A program made the translations under genes and the position numbers. A stretch of 64,000 nucleotides of DNA from Phaeodactylibacter xiamenensis. Lineage in GTDB: Bacteria > Bacteroidota > Bacteroidia > Chitinophagales > Saprospiraceae. The first letter of the stretch is position 1; every line of letters starts with the position of its first letter. Of the stretch, positions 27,171 through 36,201 are shown in pieces. The stretch covers positions 1 to 64,000 of the forward strand of contig NZ_JPOS01000082.1 of assembly GCF_000759025.1 (NCBI RefSeq), read 5' to 3'. A model generated the notes under the pieces. It was given only the letters and a program-made list of their open reading frames with translations, was not told where the DNA came from and made no database searches.

Positions 27171-27214
27171 CAACTTGCACCTTATTGAAAAAATGTATCA
27201 AACCAAATATCAAT

Positions 27215-28543
27215 ATGACGCTCAGAAAGCTATTTTTTCTACTTAGCGGCGTACTTCTCGGGACCGGACTGCTGGCCCAGGACCGCGCCATTGAATTTGA
27301 ACAGCTCACGCTGGATAACGGGCTGGATGTGATTCTGCATCAGGATAAAACCACACCCATTGTTGCCATTGCCGTGATGTATCATGTTGGAAGCAAAAAC
27401 GAAAACCCTGACCGTACCGGGTTTGCCCACTTTTTTGAGCACCTCTTGTTTGAAGGTTCGGAAAACATCGAGCGCGGCCAGTTTGACAAGTACATTCAGG
27501 ACGCTGGCGGTACGCTGAATGCCTACACCACTTCAGACGTTACCTGCTACTTTGAGATTCTGCCTTCCAATCAGCTGGAGTTGGGCATGTGGCTGGAATC
27601 CGAGCGCATGCTGCACGCTAAGGTAGAGGATAAGGGTATTGAAACCCAACGGGAGGTGGTCAAGGAAGAGATGCGGCAGCGCTACGATAACCGCCCCTAC
27701 GGTACGTTCCGCATGGAAGCACTTAAGCGGGCGTTCAAAAAGCACCCCTATCAGTGGCCGACGATCGGCTCCATGGACCACCTGAATGCGGCAACGGAAG
27801 CGGACTACGTCAACTTTTACAAAGATTTCTATGTGCCTAACAACGCTGTGCTGGTCATCGCCGGAGACTTCGAAACCAAGCAGGCTAAGAAGTGGGTGAA
27901 CCAATACTTTGGTACTATTCCGGCTAAGAAAGGGAGTTTTTACCGCCCGGAAATTAAGGAGCCGGCTCTGAATGGGGAAGTGCGGGACACTGTCTACGAC
28001 CAAATCCAGTTACCGGCCGTTATCCATGCTTACCGCATTCCATCCATAACCGAAGATGATGCCTACGCGATTCAAATGCTCAACCGGCTGTTGTCGGAAG
28101 GGGAGAGCTCCCGCATGCGCCGTGCGCTGGTAGACGAACAGGAAAAGGCACTGGCCGTTTACAACTTTGCAGATGGTACGGAAGATCCGGGTTTATCTAT
28201 GACCTTTGCCATAGCGAGTGCCGGCACAGATGCCAAAGCGCTGGAAGAAGCGATGGACGCCGAAACAGCAAAAGTCCGGGAAGAACTTATCTCTGAGCAG
28301 GAATACCAAAAGCTGCAAAATCAGATTGAAGCCAGCTTCTTTACCGATAATGCTTCTATGTTTGGTATTGCCAATAGCCTGGCCACTTACCATACCATTT
28401 ACGATGATGCCAACCTGATCAACACCGAGCTGGAGAAATACAAGGCAGTAACCCGGGAGGACCTCCAACGGGTAGCAAAAAAATACTTGGTGCCCGGCAA
28501 CCGGGTTGCGCTTTACTATTTGCCCAAGCCGGCTCAGCCGTAA
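27215..28543 (+). CDS. M16 family zinc peptidase, catalytic subunit
   Basis: ATG at 27215 (442 residues) gives signal peptide MTLRKLFFLLSGVLLGTGLL; an upstream TTG at 27185 is less likely. The inverted zinc motif is H72-F-F-E75-H76 with the third ligand Glu at about 151-152 in EVVKEEMRQ, and the NAYTTSDVTCYFE strand follows. This is the active-type subunit of the two-subunit pitrilysin family (PqqL/processing-peptidase-like). Exported, probably periplasmic. The next gene, 45 bases on, encodes the non-catalytic partner, as usual in this family. Confidence 0.95.
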   Translation: MTLRKLFFLLSGVLLGTGLLAQDRAIEFEQLTLDNGLDVILHQDKTTPIVAIAVMYHVGSKNENPDRTGFAHFFEHLLFEGSENIERGQFDKYIQDAGGTLNAYTTSDVTCYFEILPSNQLELGMWLESERMLHAKVEDKGIETQREVVKEEMRQRYDNRPYGTFRMEALKRAFKKHPYQWPTIGSMDHLNAATEADYVNFYKDFYVPNNAVLVIAGDFETKQAKKWVNQYFGTIPAKKGSFYRPEIKEPALNGEVRDTVYDQIQLPAVIHAYRIPSITEDDAYAIQMLNRLLSEGESSRMRRALVDEQEKALAVYNFADGTEDPGLSMTFAIASAGTDAKALEEAMDAETAKVREELISEQEYQKLQNQIEASFFTDNASMFGIANSLATYHTIYDDANLINTELEKYKAVTREDLQRVAKKYLVPGNRVALYYLPKPAQP

Positions 28544-28588
28544 GCAGTCCCCAAAACCTAATTGTTAAGTCAAAATCTGAATCAAGAT

Positions 28589-30679
28589 ATGAATTTCAAA
28601 TCCCTATTATACCTCGTTATCGCGCTATTGGGTACGACCGCTATACAGGCGCAAGACGAAGACTTTCGTAAGAAAGCACCGGAAGGCGGCCCACCGCCCC
28701 GGATTGAGTTTGGCGAATACCAGCAATTTAAGCTGGACAATGGCCTGGAAGTGATCGTAGTGGAAAACCACAAGTTGCCTAAAGTGACTTTCCAGCTTCT
28801 GGTCGACGTGCCCCCAACCGCCGAAGGCGACAAGGTAGGTATGGCAAGTATGGCTGGCGAAATGCTGAGCCGCGGTACAGCAAACCGTACCAAAAATGAA
28901 ATCGATGAAACCGTTGACTTTATGGGGGCAAGTCTCTCCACAAGCAGCGGAGGTGCCTATGCTACAGCCTTGAGCAAGCATAAGGAAACCCTCATAGAGC
29001 TCATGGCGGATGCTGTGCTCAACCCAAGCTTCCCGGAGGCAGAATTTGAGAAGCTGCTACAACAGCGGCTTTCTGCACTTGCTCTTCAGACTTCTGATCC
29101 CAGCTATATTTCTTCCACCGTCTCGGATGTACTCACCTTTGGTGAAGACCATCCTTACGGTGAAATAGAAACCAGGGAAACGCTGGAAAATATTAAGCTG
29201 GAAGACCTGAAGGAATACTATAACGAAAACTTCAAGCCTAACATTAGTTACCTGGCTTTTATCGGCGACATCAACGCGGATGAAGCCAGGGCGCTGGCCG
29301 AGACCTACTTCGGGAAATGGGAAAAAGGTAATGTAGCCCGGGCGTTTTACCCCCGTCCTAAAGCGCCGGATGCCACTCAGGTGGCGTTGATAAACAAAGA
29401 TGGCGCAACGCAGTCGATCCTCAATATCACCTACCCGGTCAATCTGAAGCCCGGCACGGATGATGCGATTGTCGCAAACGTATTGAACACCATTTTGGGC
29501 GGAGGGCTGCTGTCCAGCCGTTTGAATCAAAACATCCGCGAGGATAAAGGGTATTCTTACGGCGTACGCTCAACGCTGCAGTACGATAAAATCATCGGCT
29601 ACTTTGCCGCCGGCGGTAATGTTCGTAATGAAGTGACAGACAGCGCAGTGGTCGAGATGTTAGGCGAGCTCGAAAAGCTGCGCACCGAGGCTGTGCCGGA
29701 GCAAGAGCTCAACAGTGTGAAAAGTTTCATTTTTGGCAGTTTTGCCCGAAGCACGGAGCGACCGGAGACCGTTGCCCGTTTTGCACTGAATATTGCCCGG
29801 TACAAGCTTCCGAAAGATTACTATGCTACCTATCTGGAGCGCGTACAGGCTGTTACGCAGGCAGACCTCACAGCGGCTGCTCAGAAATATTTGCTGCCGG
29901 GCCAGGCCTACGTCGTTGTCGTAGGGAATGCCGGCGAAGTGGCTGAGCCGCTAGAGCGTGTGGCTCCCGTGATAATGTACGACAATCAGGGGCGCCCACT
30001 CGACAAAGCCGGCCTGAGTGTGCCAGAAGGCCTGAAAGCTATGGATGTGATTGCGCAATATATTGAAGCGCTCGGTGGCCGTGAAAAGCTGGAAAGCGTG
30101 GAAGATATGAGCATGACCATGGGCGCTACTATTCAGGGTATGGCCCTGACCATGAAAATGAAGCAGAAAGCAACCGGCAAAATGGCCATGACGGTAGAGA
30201 TGAACGGGTCTGTAGTCAACGAAACCCGCTACGACGGTGAAAGAGCGATGGTCAGCGCTATGGGGCAAAAGCAAATCCTCGAGGGAGAAGATGCCGATGC
30301 ATTCAAATCGCAGGCGATGATCCACCCGGAACTGGCGTACGACAAAAAAGGCTATGAGCTCAAACTTACGGGAGCAGAAAAAGTGGATGGCGAGCCAGCT
30401 TATAAAATTGAAATTATCAGCCCTGATGGGAGTAAGAGTACTGAATATTTTTCAATCGAAAGCGGGCTGAAGCTAAAGACGGTAACCACGCAGGATGGGC
30501 CGCAGGGTTCAGTTACTATCACTAACCGATTTAGTGACTACCGGGAAGTGGAGGGGATGATGGTCCCGTTCCAAACCGAATCAGAAGGCATGGCCCCTGT
30601 ACCACTGACGATGAAAGTGGAGGAGGTAAACATCAACACAGGGCTTGAAGACGACTTCTTCAAGGTGGACAAGGAATAG
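28589..30679 (+). CDS. M16 family peptidase partner subunit with extra C-terminal domain
   Basis: ATG at 28589 starts signal peptide MNFKSLLYLVIALLGTTAIQ (696 residues). The N-terminal 470 residues have the M16 fold, but the HxxEH motif is replaced (MAGEMLSRG), so no zinc site. The glycine-rich loop with Arg/Tyr (GGGLLSSRLNQNIREDKGYS, Y in GVRS) that contacts substrate in the partner is kept. From about 495 a separate beta domain begins (YIEALGGREKLESVEDMSM ... YREVEGMMVPFQTE ... FFKVDKE), resembling LolA/DUF4292-like lipid-binding sheets. Together with the upstream gene it should form the heterodimer; the extra domain may anchor or present substrate. Confidence 0.93.
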   Translation: MNFKSLLYLVIALLGTTAIQAQDEDFRKKAPEGGPPPRIEFGEYQQFKLDNGLEVIVVENHKLPKVTFQLLVDVPPTAEGDKVGMASMAGEMLSRGTANRTKNEIDETVDFMGASLSTSSGGAYATALSKHKETLIELMADAVLNPSFPEAEFEKLLQQRLSALALQTSDPSYISSTVSDVLTFGEDHPYGEIETRETLENIKLEDLKEYYNENFKPNISYLAFIGDINADEARALAETYFGKWEKGNVARAFYPRPKAPDATQVALINKDGATQSILNITYPVNLKPGTDDAIVANVLNTILGGGLLSSRLNQNIREDKGYSYGVRSTLQYDKIIGYFAAGGNVRNEVTDSAVVEMLGELEKLRTEAVPEQELNSVKSFIFGSFARSTERPETVARFALNIARYKLPKDYYATYLERVQAVTQADLTAAAQKYLLPGQAYVVVVGNAGEVAEPLERVAPVIMYDNQGRPLDKAGLSVPEGLKAMDVIAQYIEALGGREKLESVEDMSMTMGATIQGMALTMKMKQKATGKMAMTVEMNGSVVNETRYDGERAMVSAMGQKQILEGEDADAFKSQAMIHPELAYDKKGYELKLTGAEKVDGEPAYKIEIISPDGSKSTEYFSIESGLKLKTVTTQDGPQGSVTITNRFSDYREVEGMMVPFQTESEGMAPVPLTMKVEEVNINTGLEDDFFKVDKE

Positions 30680-30748
30680 CATTATCCTTATTATACTCCC
30701 TCCGGTTACGAGAGGTGTAATTTGTAAGGGGAGTATATACTAGGTGCG

Positions 30749-30791
30749 AATAACCCTGGTTGCCTCATGGTGGCAGCTGGGGTTATTTTTA
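30749..30791 (+). terminator. Terminator after the M16 pair
   Basis: AATAACCC (30749-30756) pairs with GGGTTATT (30780-30787), with an inner TGCC/GGCA step, followed by T-rich sequence. A second inverted repeat, TATACTCCC (30692-30700) with GGGAGTATA (30729-30737), lies just upstream but lacks a T-run. Confidence 0.75.
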
Positions 30792-30907
30792 TTGTAACCA
30801 AAGGTAATTGTTGCATTCTGGTAAAGAAGCTGTATTTATCCCAGGCTTGCACTTTGTGGCAGTAGGCATTTGTCGTATAATTGCCGCTAAGCGCAAAAAC
30901 AGCAATA

Positions 30908-31402
30908 ATGATTCAGGTCTACGTCACCGGAGGTACTTTTGATAAAGAGTACAACTATATATCAGGGAGTCTCTTTTTCCGGGATACCCATTTACCCAGT
31001 ATGTTCGAGCGGGGCAGATGTACGCTTGATGTGAATATCAAGACGCTGATGATGATCGACAGTATGGAGATGATGGAAGAGGACCGGGAAATTATTGCCT
31101 ACAACTGTCAGCGTTGCCCGTATGATAAAATTCTTATTACGCACGGTACCGATAAGGTAGTGGAAACGGCACAATTTCTGGCCGGGCGGAATATCGAAGG
31201 GAAAACCATAGTGCTTACCGGTGCAATGATTCCCTATGCTTTCGGGACTTCTTCGGATGGCTTTTTCAACTTGGGCAGTGCCCTGGCTTTTGTACAAACG
31301 TTGCAGCCGGGCGTATATGTATCCATGAACGGGCGGTATTTTCACTGGGATAATGTCGTGAAGAATAAAAAGACTGGTTTTTTTGAGGAATTAAACAACT
31401 AG
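30908..31402 (+). CDS. Half-size asparaginase-domain protein
   Basis: ATG at 30908, 164 residues. It keeps the N-terminal asparaginase domain only: YVTGGTFDKEYN with the first catalytic Thr, ILITHGTDKVVETAQFLAG with the second (T-D), and LTGAMIPYAFGTSSDGFFNLG. Family enzymes are about 320-340 residues and use residues from the second domain of the neighbouring subunit, so this short form may have another substrate or act as a homo-oligomer. Similar short proteins occur elsewhere in Bacteroidota and Gammaproteobacteria. No signal peptide, so cytoplasmic. The next gene starts five bases later. Confidence 0.85.
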   Translation: MIQVYVTGGTFDKEYNYISGSLFFRDTHLPSMFERGRCTLDVNIKTLMMIDSMEMMEEDREIIAYNCQRCPYDKILITHGTDKVVETAQFLAGRNIEGKTIVLTGAMIPYAFGTSSDGFFNLGSALAFVQTLQPGVYVSMNGRYFHWDNVVKNKKTGFFEELNN

Positions 31403-31406
31403 TAAA

Positions 31407-31631
31407 ATGGATTATTTGGGCTTGCTCATGGAGTTGATATTCCTGGCTTTTGGTATTTACCTTTACCTGTTTAGCATAGGCCGGGTACAGGCGGGCGATC
31501 CTGAGTCCAGGAAAAAAGCAGAAGCATTCCGGCAGCGCAATGCCTGGTGGATGCGGATCGGTGCCCTCGCAATCATCGCGATTATGGTGGTCAATCTTTA
31601 CTTGCATTTCCTGCAACTCAGCGGGAAGTAA
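31407..31631 (+). CDS. Small two-helix membrane protein
   Basis: 74 residues with two transmembrane segments (about 4-25 and 50-68) joined by a charged loop rich in Arg/Lys/Glu. No recognised domain. Starts five bases after the asparaginase-like gene, so co-transcribed. Function unknown. Confidence 0.65.
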   Translation: MDYLGLLMELIFLAFGIYLYLFSIGRVQAGDPESRKKAEAFRQRNAWWMRIGALAIIAIMVVNLYLHFLQLSGK

Positions 31632-31796
31632 GTAAAAAATAAAGGGCGTTTCCTAAAGGGTTTGCCAGAAGAGAGCCCTCCATCGTCAGCATAATTTCTT
31701 AATATTGCAATGAAAAAAGTATAATTTGTCAGCGTTCAGGAGCCGCTGGCGATTATACCCAAAACAAAATCCTGAAAATCACATCACACCTTCAAT

Positions 31797-33419
31797 ATGA
31801 AAAAAACAACGCTGATCCTACTAAGCCTTTTTTGCTTCGGGGCTTATACAACACTATGGGCTCAAGATGATGCTTCCGGTTTTTATGATACCGGCACCAT
31901 TCAGGAAATCAAAATCAGATTTGAGCAGGAGAACTGGCGCTATGTACTGGATTCTCTGCGCTTCAACGGTGACGGCTTGCTCTTCGGCAGCGTTGAAATT
32001 AACGGGCAAAAGTTTGATGATATTGGGGTACGTTACCGTGAAAGCCGTTCCTTCCAGCCAGGGAACAAGCGCAATAGCCTCTACCTGAAGCTCAATTATA
32101 TCGACAAGGAACAGAATTACCAGGGGCGGGGCACCGTCAAACTTTCCAGTGCACTGAGAGACCCTAGCATGGTGCGTGAAGTATTTGGCTATGAAATTGC
32201 ACGCCGTTACATGCCTGCACCACTTGCCAATTATGCGCGTGTGATGGTCAATGGCGAGTACTATGGCTTGTTTGTGAATGTGGAGCCGATTGATGATGCT
32301 TTTCTCAAGCGCAACTATGGCACAGATGAGGGTACTTTCATCCGCTGCGCGCCAAATCTTGTGGAAAATGAACCTGCTGGGTGCAAGGCAGATGTGTTCG
32401 GCAGCCTGCAGTTTGACGAAAGTGCCAAGTGTTACCTTCATAACTTCCAGCTACTCTCGGAAAGCGGGTGGGATGACCTCATTGAGCTGACCTACCTGCT
32501 GAACAAAAAGCCGGATGAGGTGCATCGTGTGCTTAACGTAGACCAGGCCCTTTGGATGCTGGCCTACAATAACGTATTGGCTAACCTGAGCAGCTACACC
32601 GGCCGTTACAGCGAAAACTATTACCTCTACCGCGATGATCAGGGGCGGTTCAATCCTATAGTATTTGACCTTAACCTCTGTTTCGGCAGCTACAAAAACA
32701 CAGGTGTAGGCTCCGACCTTAAGCTGAAATACCTGCAGGAGATGGACCCTCTGCTGCACGTCAATAATGCAGATAAGCCACTGATTAGTCAGCTGCTCAA
32801 GGATGAGCACTACAGGAAAATGTACCTCGACCACATCCGTACTATCGTGAATGAGGTCTTCCGCAAAGACCAGTACCTGGAGCGGGTTAAAGAACTGCAA
32901 GCCCTTATCCGGGAAGACTTTGAAGCAGACAAAAACCGGTATTACTCCATGGAAGACTTCGACAACAGCCTCACCGAAACGATTGGCAAGCGCAGCCGTA
33001 TTCCTGGTTTGCAGGAACTAATGACGCCCCGTACGGATTTCCTCAAGCAGGACGTTGTTTTAGCTGTTATCCCTCCAATGGTTAGTGATGTTACGGTCAG
33101 TTCCCGCGAGCAATTTTCTGCTGAACGGGTCACAGAGTTTAAAATCCAGGCCAAAGTAGAGAAGTTTCCCACGGAGGTGGCTTTATTTTACCGTCACGAC
33201 GCTGCTCAACCCTTCAAGCGGGTAGACATGGCAGACGATGGCCGGCATAATGATGGCGAAGCGGGGGATGGTGTCTTTGGGGCGGTTGTGAATCCGGAAG
33301 GGGGAGCTACCGCAATCCAATACTACATCTACGCCGAAAATGCCCGGGCGGCAAACTTCAGCCCGTCCCGCTATATGTTTGAGCAGCACACCGCTACCTT
33401 AGAAGAATTAAATAACTAA
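31797..33419 (+). CDS. CotH kinase-like secreted protein
   Basis: 540 residues with signal peptide MKKTTLILLSLFCFGAYTTLWAQ. The CotH domain runs from about 30 to 410: YDTGTIQEIKIRFEQENW, GVRYRESRSF, KLSSALRDPSMVREVFGYEI, YARVMVNGEYYGLFVNVEPI and PIVFDLNLCFGSYKN, the last being the metal-binding D-x-N of the atypical kinase. The tail (about 430-535) is an Ig-like domain with DDGRHNDGEAGDGVFGA, a pattern common in secreted CotH proteins. CotH family members phosphorylate surface or coat proteins in spore formers; the target here is unknown. Ends 55 bases before a terminator. Confidence 0.9.
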   Translation: MKKTTLILLSLFCFGAYTTLWAQDDASGFYDTGTIQEIKIRFEQENWRYVLDSLRFNGDGLLFGSVEINGQKFDDIGVRYRESRSFQPGNKRNSLYLKLNYIDKEQNYQGRGTVKLSSALRDPSMVREVFGYEIARRYMPAPLANYARVMVNGEYYGLFVNVEPIDDAFLKRNYGTDEGTFIRCAPNLVENEPAGCKADVFGSLQFDESAKCYLHNFQLLSESGWDDLIELTYLLNKKPDEVHRVLNVDQALWMLAYNNVLANLSSYTGRYSENYYLYRDDQGRFNPIVFDLNLCFGSYKNTGVGSDLKLKYLQEMDPLLHVNNADKPLISQLLKDEHYRKMYLDHIRTIVNEVFRKDQYLERVKELQALIREDFEADKNRYYSMEDFDNSLTETIGKRSRIPGLQELMTPRTDFLKQDVVLAVIPPMVSDVTVSSREQFSAERVTEFKIQAKVEKFPTEVALFYRHDAAQPFKRVDMADDGRHNDGEAGDGVFGAVVNPEGGATAIQYYIYAENARAANFSPSRYMFEQHTATLEELNN

Positions 33420-33474
33420 AGCTTACGAATAATTTGGTGCATGCCTGTAGGTTTTGCCGCCAGAATTCCTGAAT

Positions 33475-33517
33475 TTGCGAAGCAAGCAGCTACTGTTTGC
33501 TTCGCAATTTTCTTTTG
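33475..33517 (+). terminator. Strong terminator between the two CotH genes
   Basis: TTGCGAAGCAA (33475-33485) is perfectly complementary to TTGCTTCGCAA (33497-33507), followed by TTTTCTTTT. The second CotH gene starts only 24 bases later, so it needs its own promoter or read-through. Confidence 0.88.
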
Positions 33518-33540
33518 ATAGGGTTCAATTGACCAAATCT

Positions 33541-35175
33541 ATGCAACAACTTCTCTTACTTTTTCTGTTTGCTTTGATATACGCGGCTCCGGTTATCGGG
33601 CAGGATACCGAAATCGATATTTACGACCCGGACTCCATCCGGGAGGTCCGCATCTATTTTGAGGAAGACAACTGGGACGATATCCTTGACTCACTCAAAC
33701 AAGCCGGGCTGGATCAGCGCTTGATTGCCACAGTAAAGTTTGCAGGGGAAACCTATGAGGGGGCAGGAGTCCGCTATAAGGGCAACAGCTCCTACTTCAA
33801 CGTCAGGAAAAATGACTACGCCAAGCTGCCCTTTAATATTGATGTTAATGAGACCCACAAAGACCGGAAAATGCCCGGGGGCTACGATAAGCTCAAGCTG
33901 AGCAATGTTTTCCGGGACCCTTCCTTTCTTAGGGAAGCATTGTCCTACAAAATCGCCAACCGGTACATGGTCTCGCCACGGGCCAATTACGTTCGCGTGT
34001 TTATCAATGATGAGTACTTTGGGCTCTACAACAACACGGAGTCTGTTGACGAGGAATTGCTCGAACGCTTCTTTGGCAGTGATTACGAAGACGAGACTGG
34101 GGTACTGTTTAAATGTGACCCGGTTTGGAGCTATGAAGCACCCGAAGGCTGCGCAGAAGGGGAAAAGTCGTCCCTGGAATACCTCGGCCCTGATCCGGAT
34201 TGCTATAAAGGTAATTATGAGATCAAATCGGATTCCGGATGGGCACAGCTGGTAGCCCTTACAGATATACTGAATAATCACCCTGAAAAAATCGACTCTG
34301 TACTCGCGGTGGATGAAGCACTCTGGATGCTGGCGTTCAATATCACACTGGTCAATCTGGACAGCTACACCGGGCGTTTTTGCCACAACTATTACCTCTA
34401 TCAGGATGAAGACGGTGTCTTCCACCCCATCATCTGGGACCTCAACCTTTCATTTGGCGGTTTTCGCTACGATGGACTGGGCAAGCCCCTTGGGCTGGAG
34501 GACATGCAGACCCTGAGCCCATTTATCCACTATAAGCAAAAAAATAAAAAGCGGCCTCTTATTACGGAACTGCTCGGCAATGACTTGTACCGCAAAATGT
34601 ACGCTGCTCATATCCGAACCATCGTTCAGGACTTCTTCGCCGACAGCACTTACCTTTACGAGGGCATGCGCATTCAGGAACGGATCCGCCCATTTGTAGA
34701 GGCGGATTCCAACAAGCTCTATAACGTGGAAGCTTTTGAGAAAAACCTCTACGAGTCAGCAAGGGCCAATAAAGTCAACATCGTGGGGATCACAGAGCTT
34801 ATGGAGCCCCGGGCTGAATATTTGCAAAATCATCCTCTGATAGGACATGAGCCCCCAAAAATTGATACCATTGAGTATATCGATGTGGGGGACGAGGCCA
34901 TTTTTGCCACTCGCCTGGAAGGGGCAACACGAGCCTGGCTGTTCTACAGGAACGGTACCCGGGGCAACTTCAGGGCGGTTGAAATGTTAGACGATGGAGC
35001 GAGCGGGGATGAAATGGCCGAGGATCAGGTCTTCGGCGTCATTGTCTCCCATCAGGATAAAGAGCAGCCCATTCAGTACTTTGTGGTTGCCGAAAACGAC
35101 CGGACGGCTGCCCTTTCGCCTGAGCGCGCTTCATTCGAATACCATACAACGGCTACCACAGATGCCACTGATTAA
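33541..35175 (+). CDS. CotH kinase-like secreted protein, second copy
   Basis: The ATG at 33541, after the terminator, gives signal peptide MQQLLLLFLFALIYAAPVIG (544 residues). Same layout as the first CotH gene: YDPDSIREVRIYFEEDNWDD, GAGVRYKGNSSYF, KLSNVFRDPSFLREALSYKI, RVFINDEYFGLYNNTESV, PIIWDLNLSFGGFRYDG with the D-x-N site, then an Ig-like tail with DDGASGDEMAEDQVFG. The two proteins are paralogues of moderate identity, so an old duplication. Its 3' end overlaps the YheT-type gene by 14 bases. Confidence 0.9.
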   Translation: MQQLLLLFLFALIYAAPVIGQDTEIDIYDPDSIREVRIYFEEDNWDDILDSLKQAGLDQRLIATVKFAGETYEGAGVRYKGNSSYFNVRKNDYAKLPFNIDVNETHKDRKMPGGYDKLKLSNVFRDPSFLREALSYKIANRYMVSPRANYVRVFINDEYFGLYNNTESVDEELLERFFGSDYEDETGVLFKCDPVWSYEAPEGCAEGEKSSLEYLGPDPDCYKGNYEIKSDSGWAQLVALTDILNNHPEKIDSVLAVDEALWMLAFNITLVNLDSYTGRFCHNYYLYQDEDGVFHPIIWDLNLSFGGFRYDGLGKPLGLEDMQTLSPFIHYKQKNKKRPLITELLGNDLYRKMYAAHIRTIVQDFFADSTYLYEGMRIQERIRPFVEADSNKLYNVEAFEKNLYESARANKVNIVGITELMEPRAEYLQNHPLIGHEPPKIDTIEYIDVGDEAIFATRLEGATRAWLFYRNGTRGNFRAVEMLDDGASGDEMAEDQVFGVIVSHQDKEQPIQYFVVAENDRTAALSPERASFEYHTTATTDATD

Positions 35176-36130
35176 AGAATCGACTTACAAGCGGGCGCCC
35201 CGTTATCAGTTTAACGGGCACCTTCAGACGGTGCTCCCTGCTATTTTGCGCAGGGTGCAGACGACCTATGAGCGGGAGCGACTAACGCTCTCTGATGGTG
35301 ATTTTGTCGACCTCGACTGGGTGGACAACAGAAGCCGCAATTTGGTGCTCTTGTCCCACGGGCTGGAAGGCAACAGCGAACGCCACTACATGATGGGTAT
35401 GGCCAATCGATTTTCGGAGGAAGGCTGGGATGTGCTGGCCTGGAACTGCCGCTCTTGTTCCGGAGAGATGAACCGGAAATTCCGCCTCTACAATCATGGC
35501 GAGATCGGTGACATTGGCGAAGTAATCGGACATGCGCTCCAAACCAAAAACTACGAAAAAGTCCTGCTCATTGGCTTCAGCATGGGAGGGAGCATTCTTA
35601 TGAAATACCTTGGCGTTCATGGTAAAGCAGTTCCGGAAGCCGTAATTGGCGGAGTTGCCTTTTCTTCCCCCTGTGACCTTAAAGCCAGTGTAGATGCTTT
35701 GGAACTCCCTGGCAATGGCTTCTACAAGCGCCGCTTCTTCAAGAGTCTGAGCAGGAAGGTAACAGATAAGGCTGCGGATTTTCCCGGCCGCCTGGATATA
35801 TCAAAGTTGGATGAAGTGGGGCACTGGCGCGACTTCGATGAGCACTATTCCGCACCCCTTGGCGGTTATGAGGACGCGGCAGATTTCTACCGGCAGGCCT
35901 CCGCTAAAAACTTCATGGGCGGTACCGACCGGCCCATTTTGCTGGTCAATGCCGGTAATGATCCAATTTTGCCCCCGGCTTGCTCACCTGCAGAACTTTG
36001 CAAAGACCACCCCAAGCTCTTCCTTGAGCGTCCGGGAAGCGGTGGCCACGTTGGATTTACGCTGCCCGGAAAACCCTATGCCTGGTCTGAGTACCGGGCA
36101 ATACAGTTCTTGCAGGATCACTTAAACTGA
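35162..36130 (+). CDS. YheT-family alpha/beta hydrolase
   Basis: ATG at 35162 (322 residues) gives the family N-terminus PLIKESTYKRAPRYQFNGHL, then QTVLP. Motifs: DFVDLDWVD, LVLLSHGLEGNSERHY, WNCRSCSGEMNR, LIGFSMGGSILMKYLG with the nucleophile Ser in GFSMGG, then NAGNDPILPP and the His in GSGGHVGF. No signal peptide. The family hydrolyses esters of unknown physiological role. An earlier in-frame start at 34994 lies inside the CotH gene and is rejected. Overlap with CotH suggests coupled translation; galactokinase follows. Confidence 0.92.
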   Translation: MPLIKESTYKRAPRYQFNGHLQTVLPAILRRVQTTYERERLTLSDGDFVDLDWVDNRSRNLVLLSHGLEGNSERHYMMGMANRFSEEGWDVLAWNCRSCSGEMNRKFRLYNHGEIGDIGEVIGHALQTKNYEKVLLIGFSMGGSILMKYLGVHGKAVPEAVIGGVAFSSPCDLKASVDALELPGNGFYKRRFFKSLSRKVTDKAADFPGRLDISKLDEVGHWRDFDEHYSAPLGGYEDAADFYRQASAKNFMGGTDRPILLVNAGNDPILPPACSPAELCKDHPKLFLERPGSGGHVGFTLPGKPYAWSEYRAIQFLQDHLN

Positions 36131-36201
36131 CCGGGGGCTAAATTTCGGGTATTTCTTTCAGGTCAATGCCCGGAGTTCTCTATCTTGCGCAAAAAATTGG
36201 G

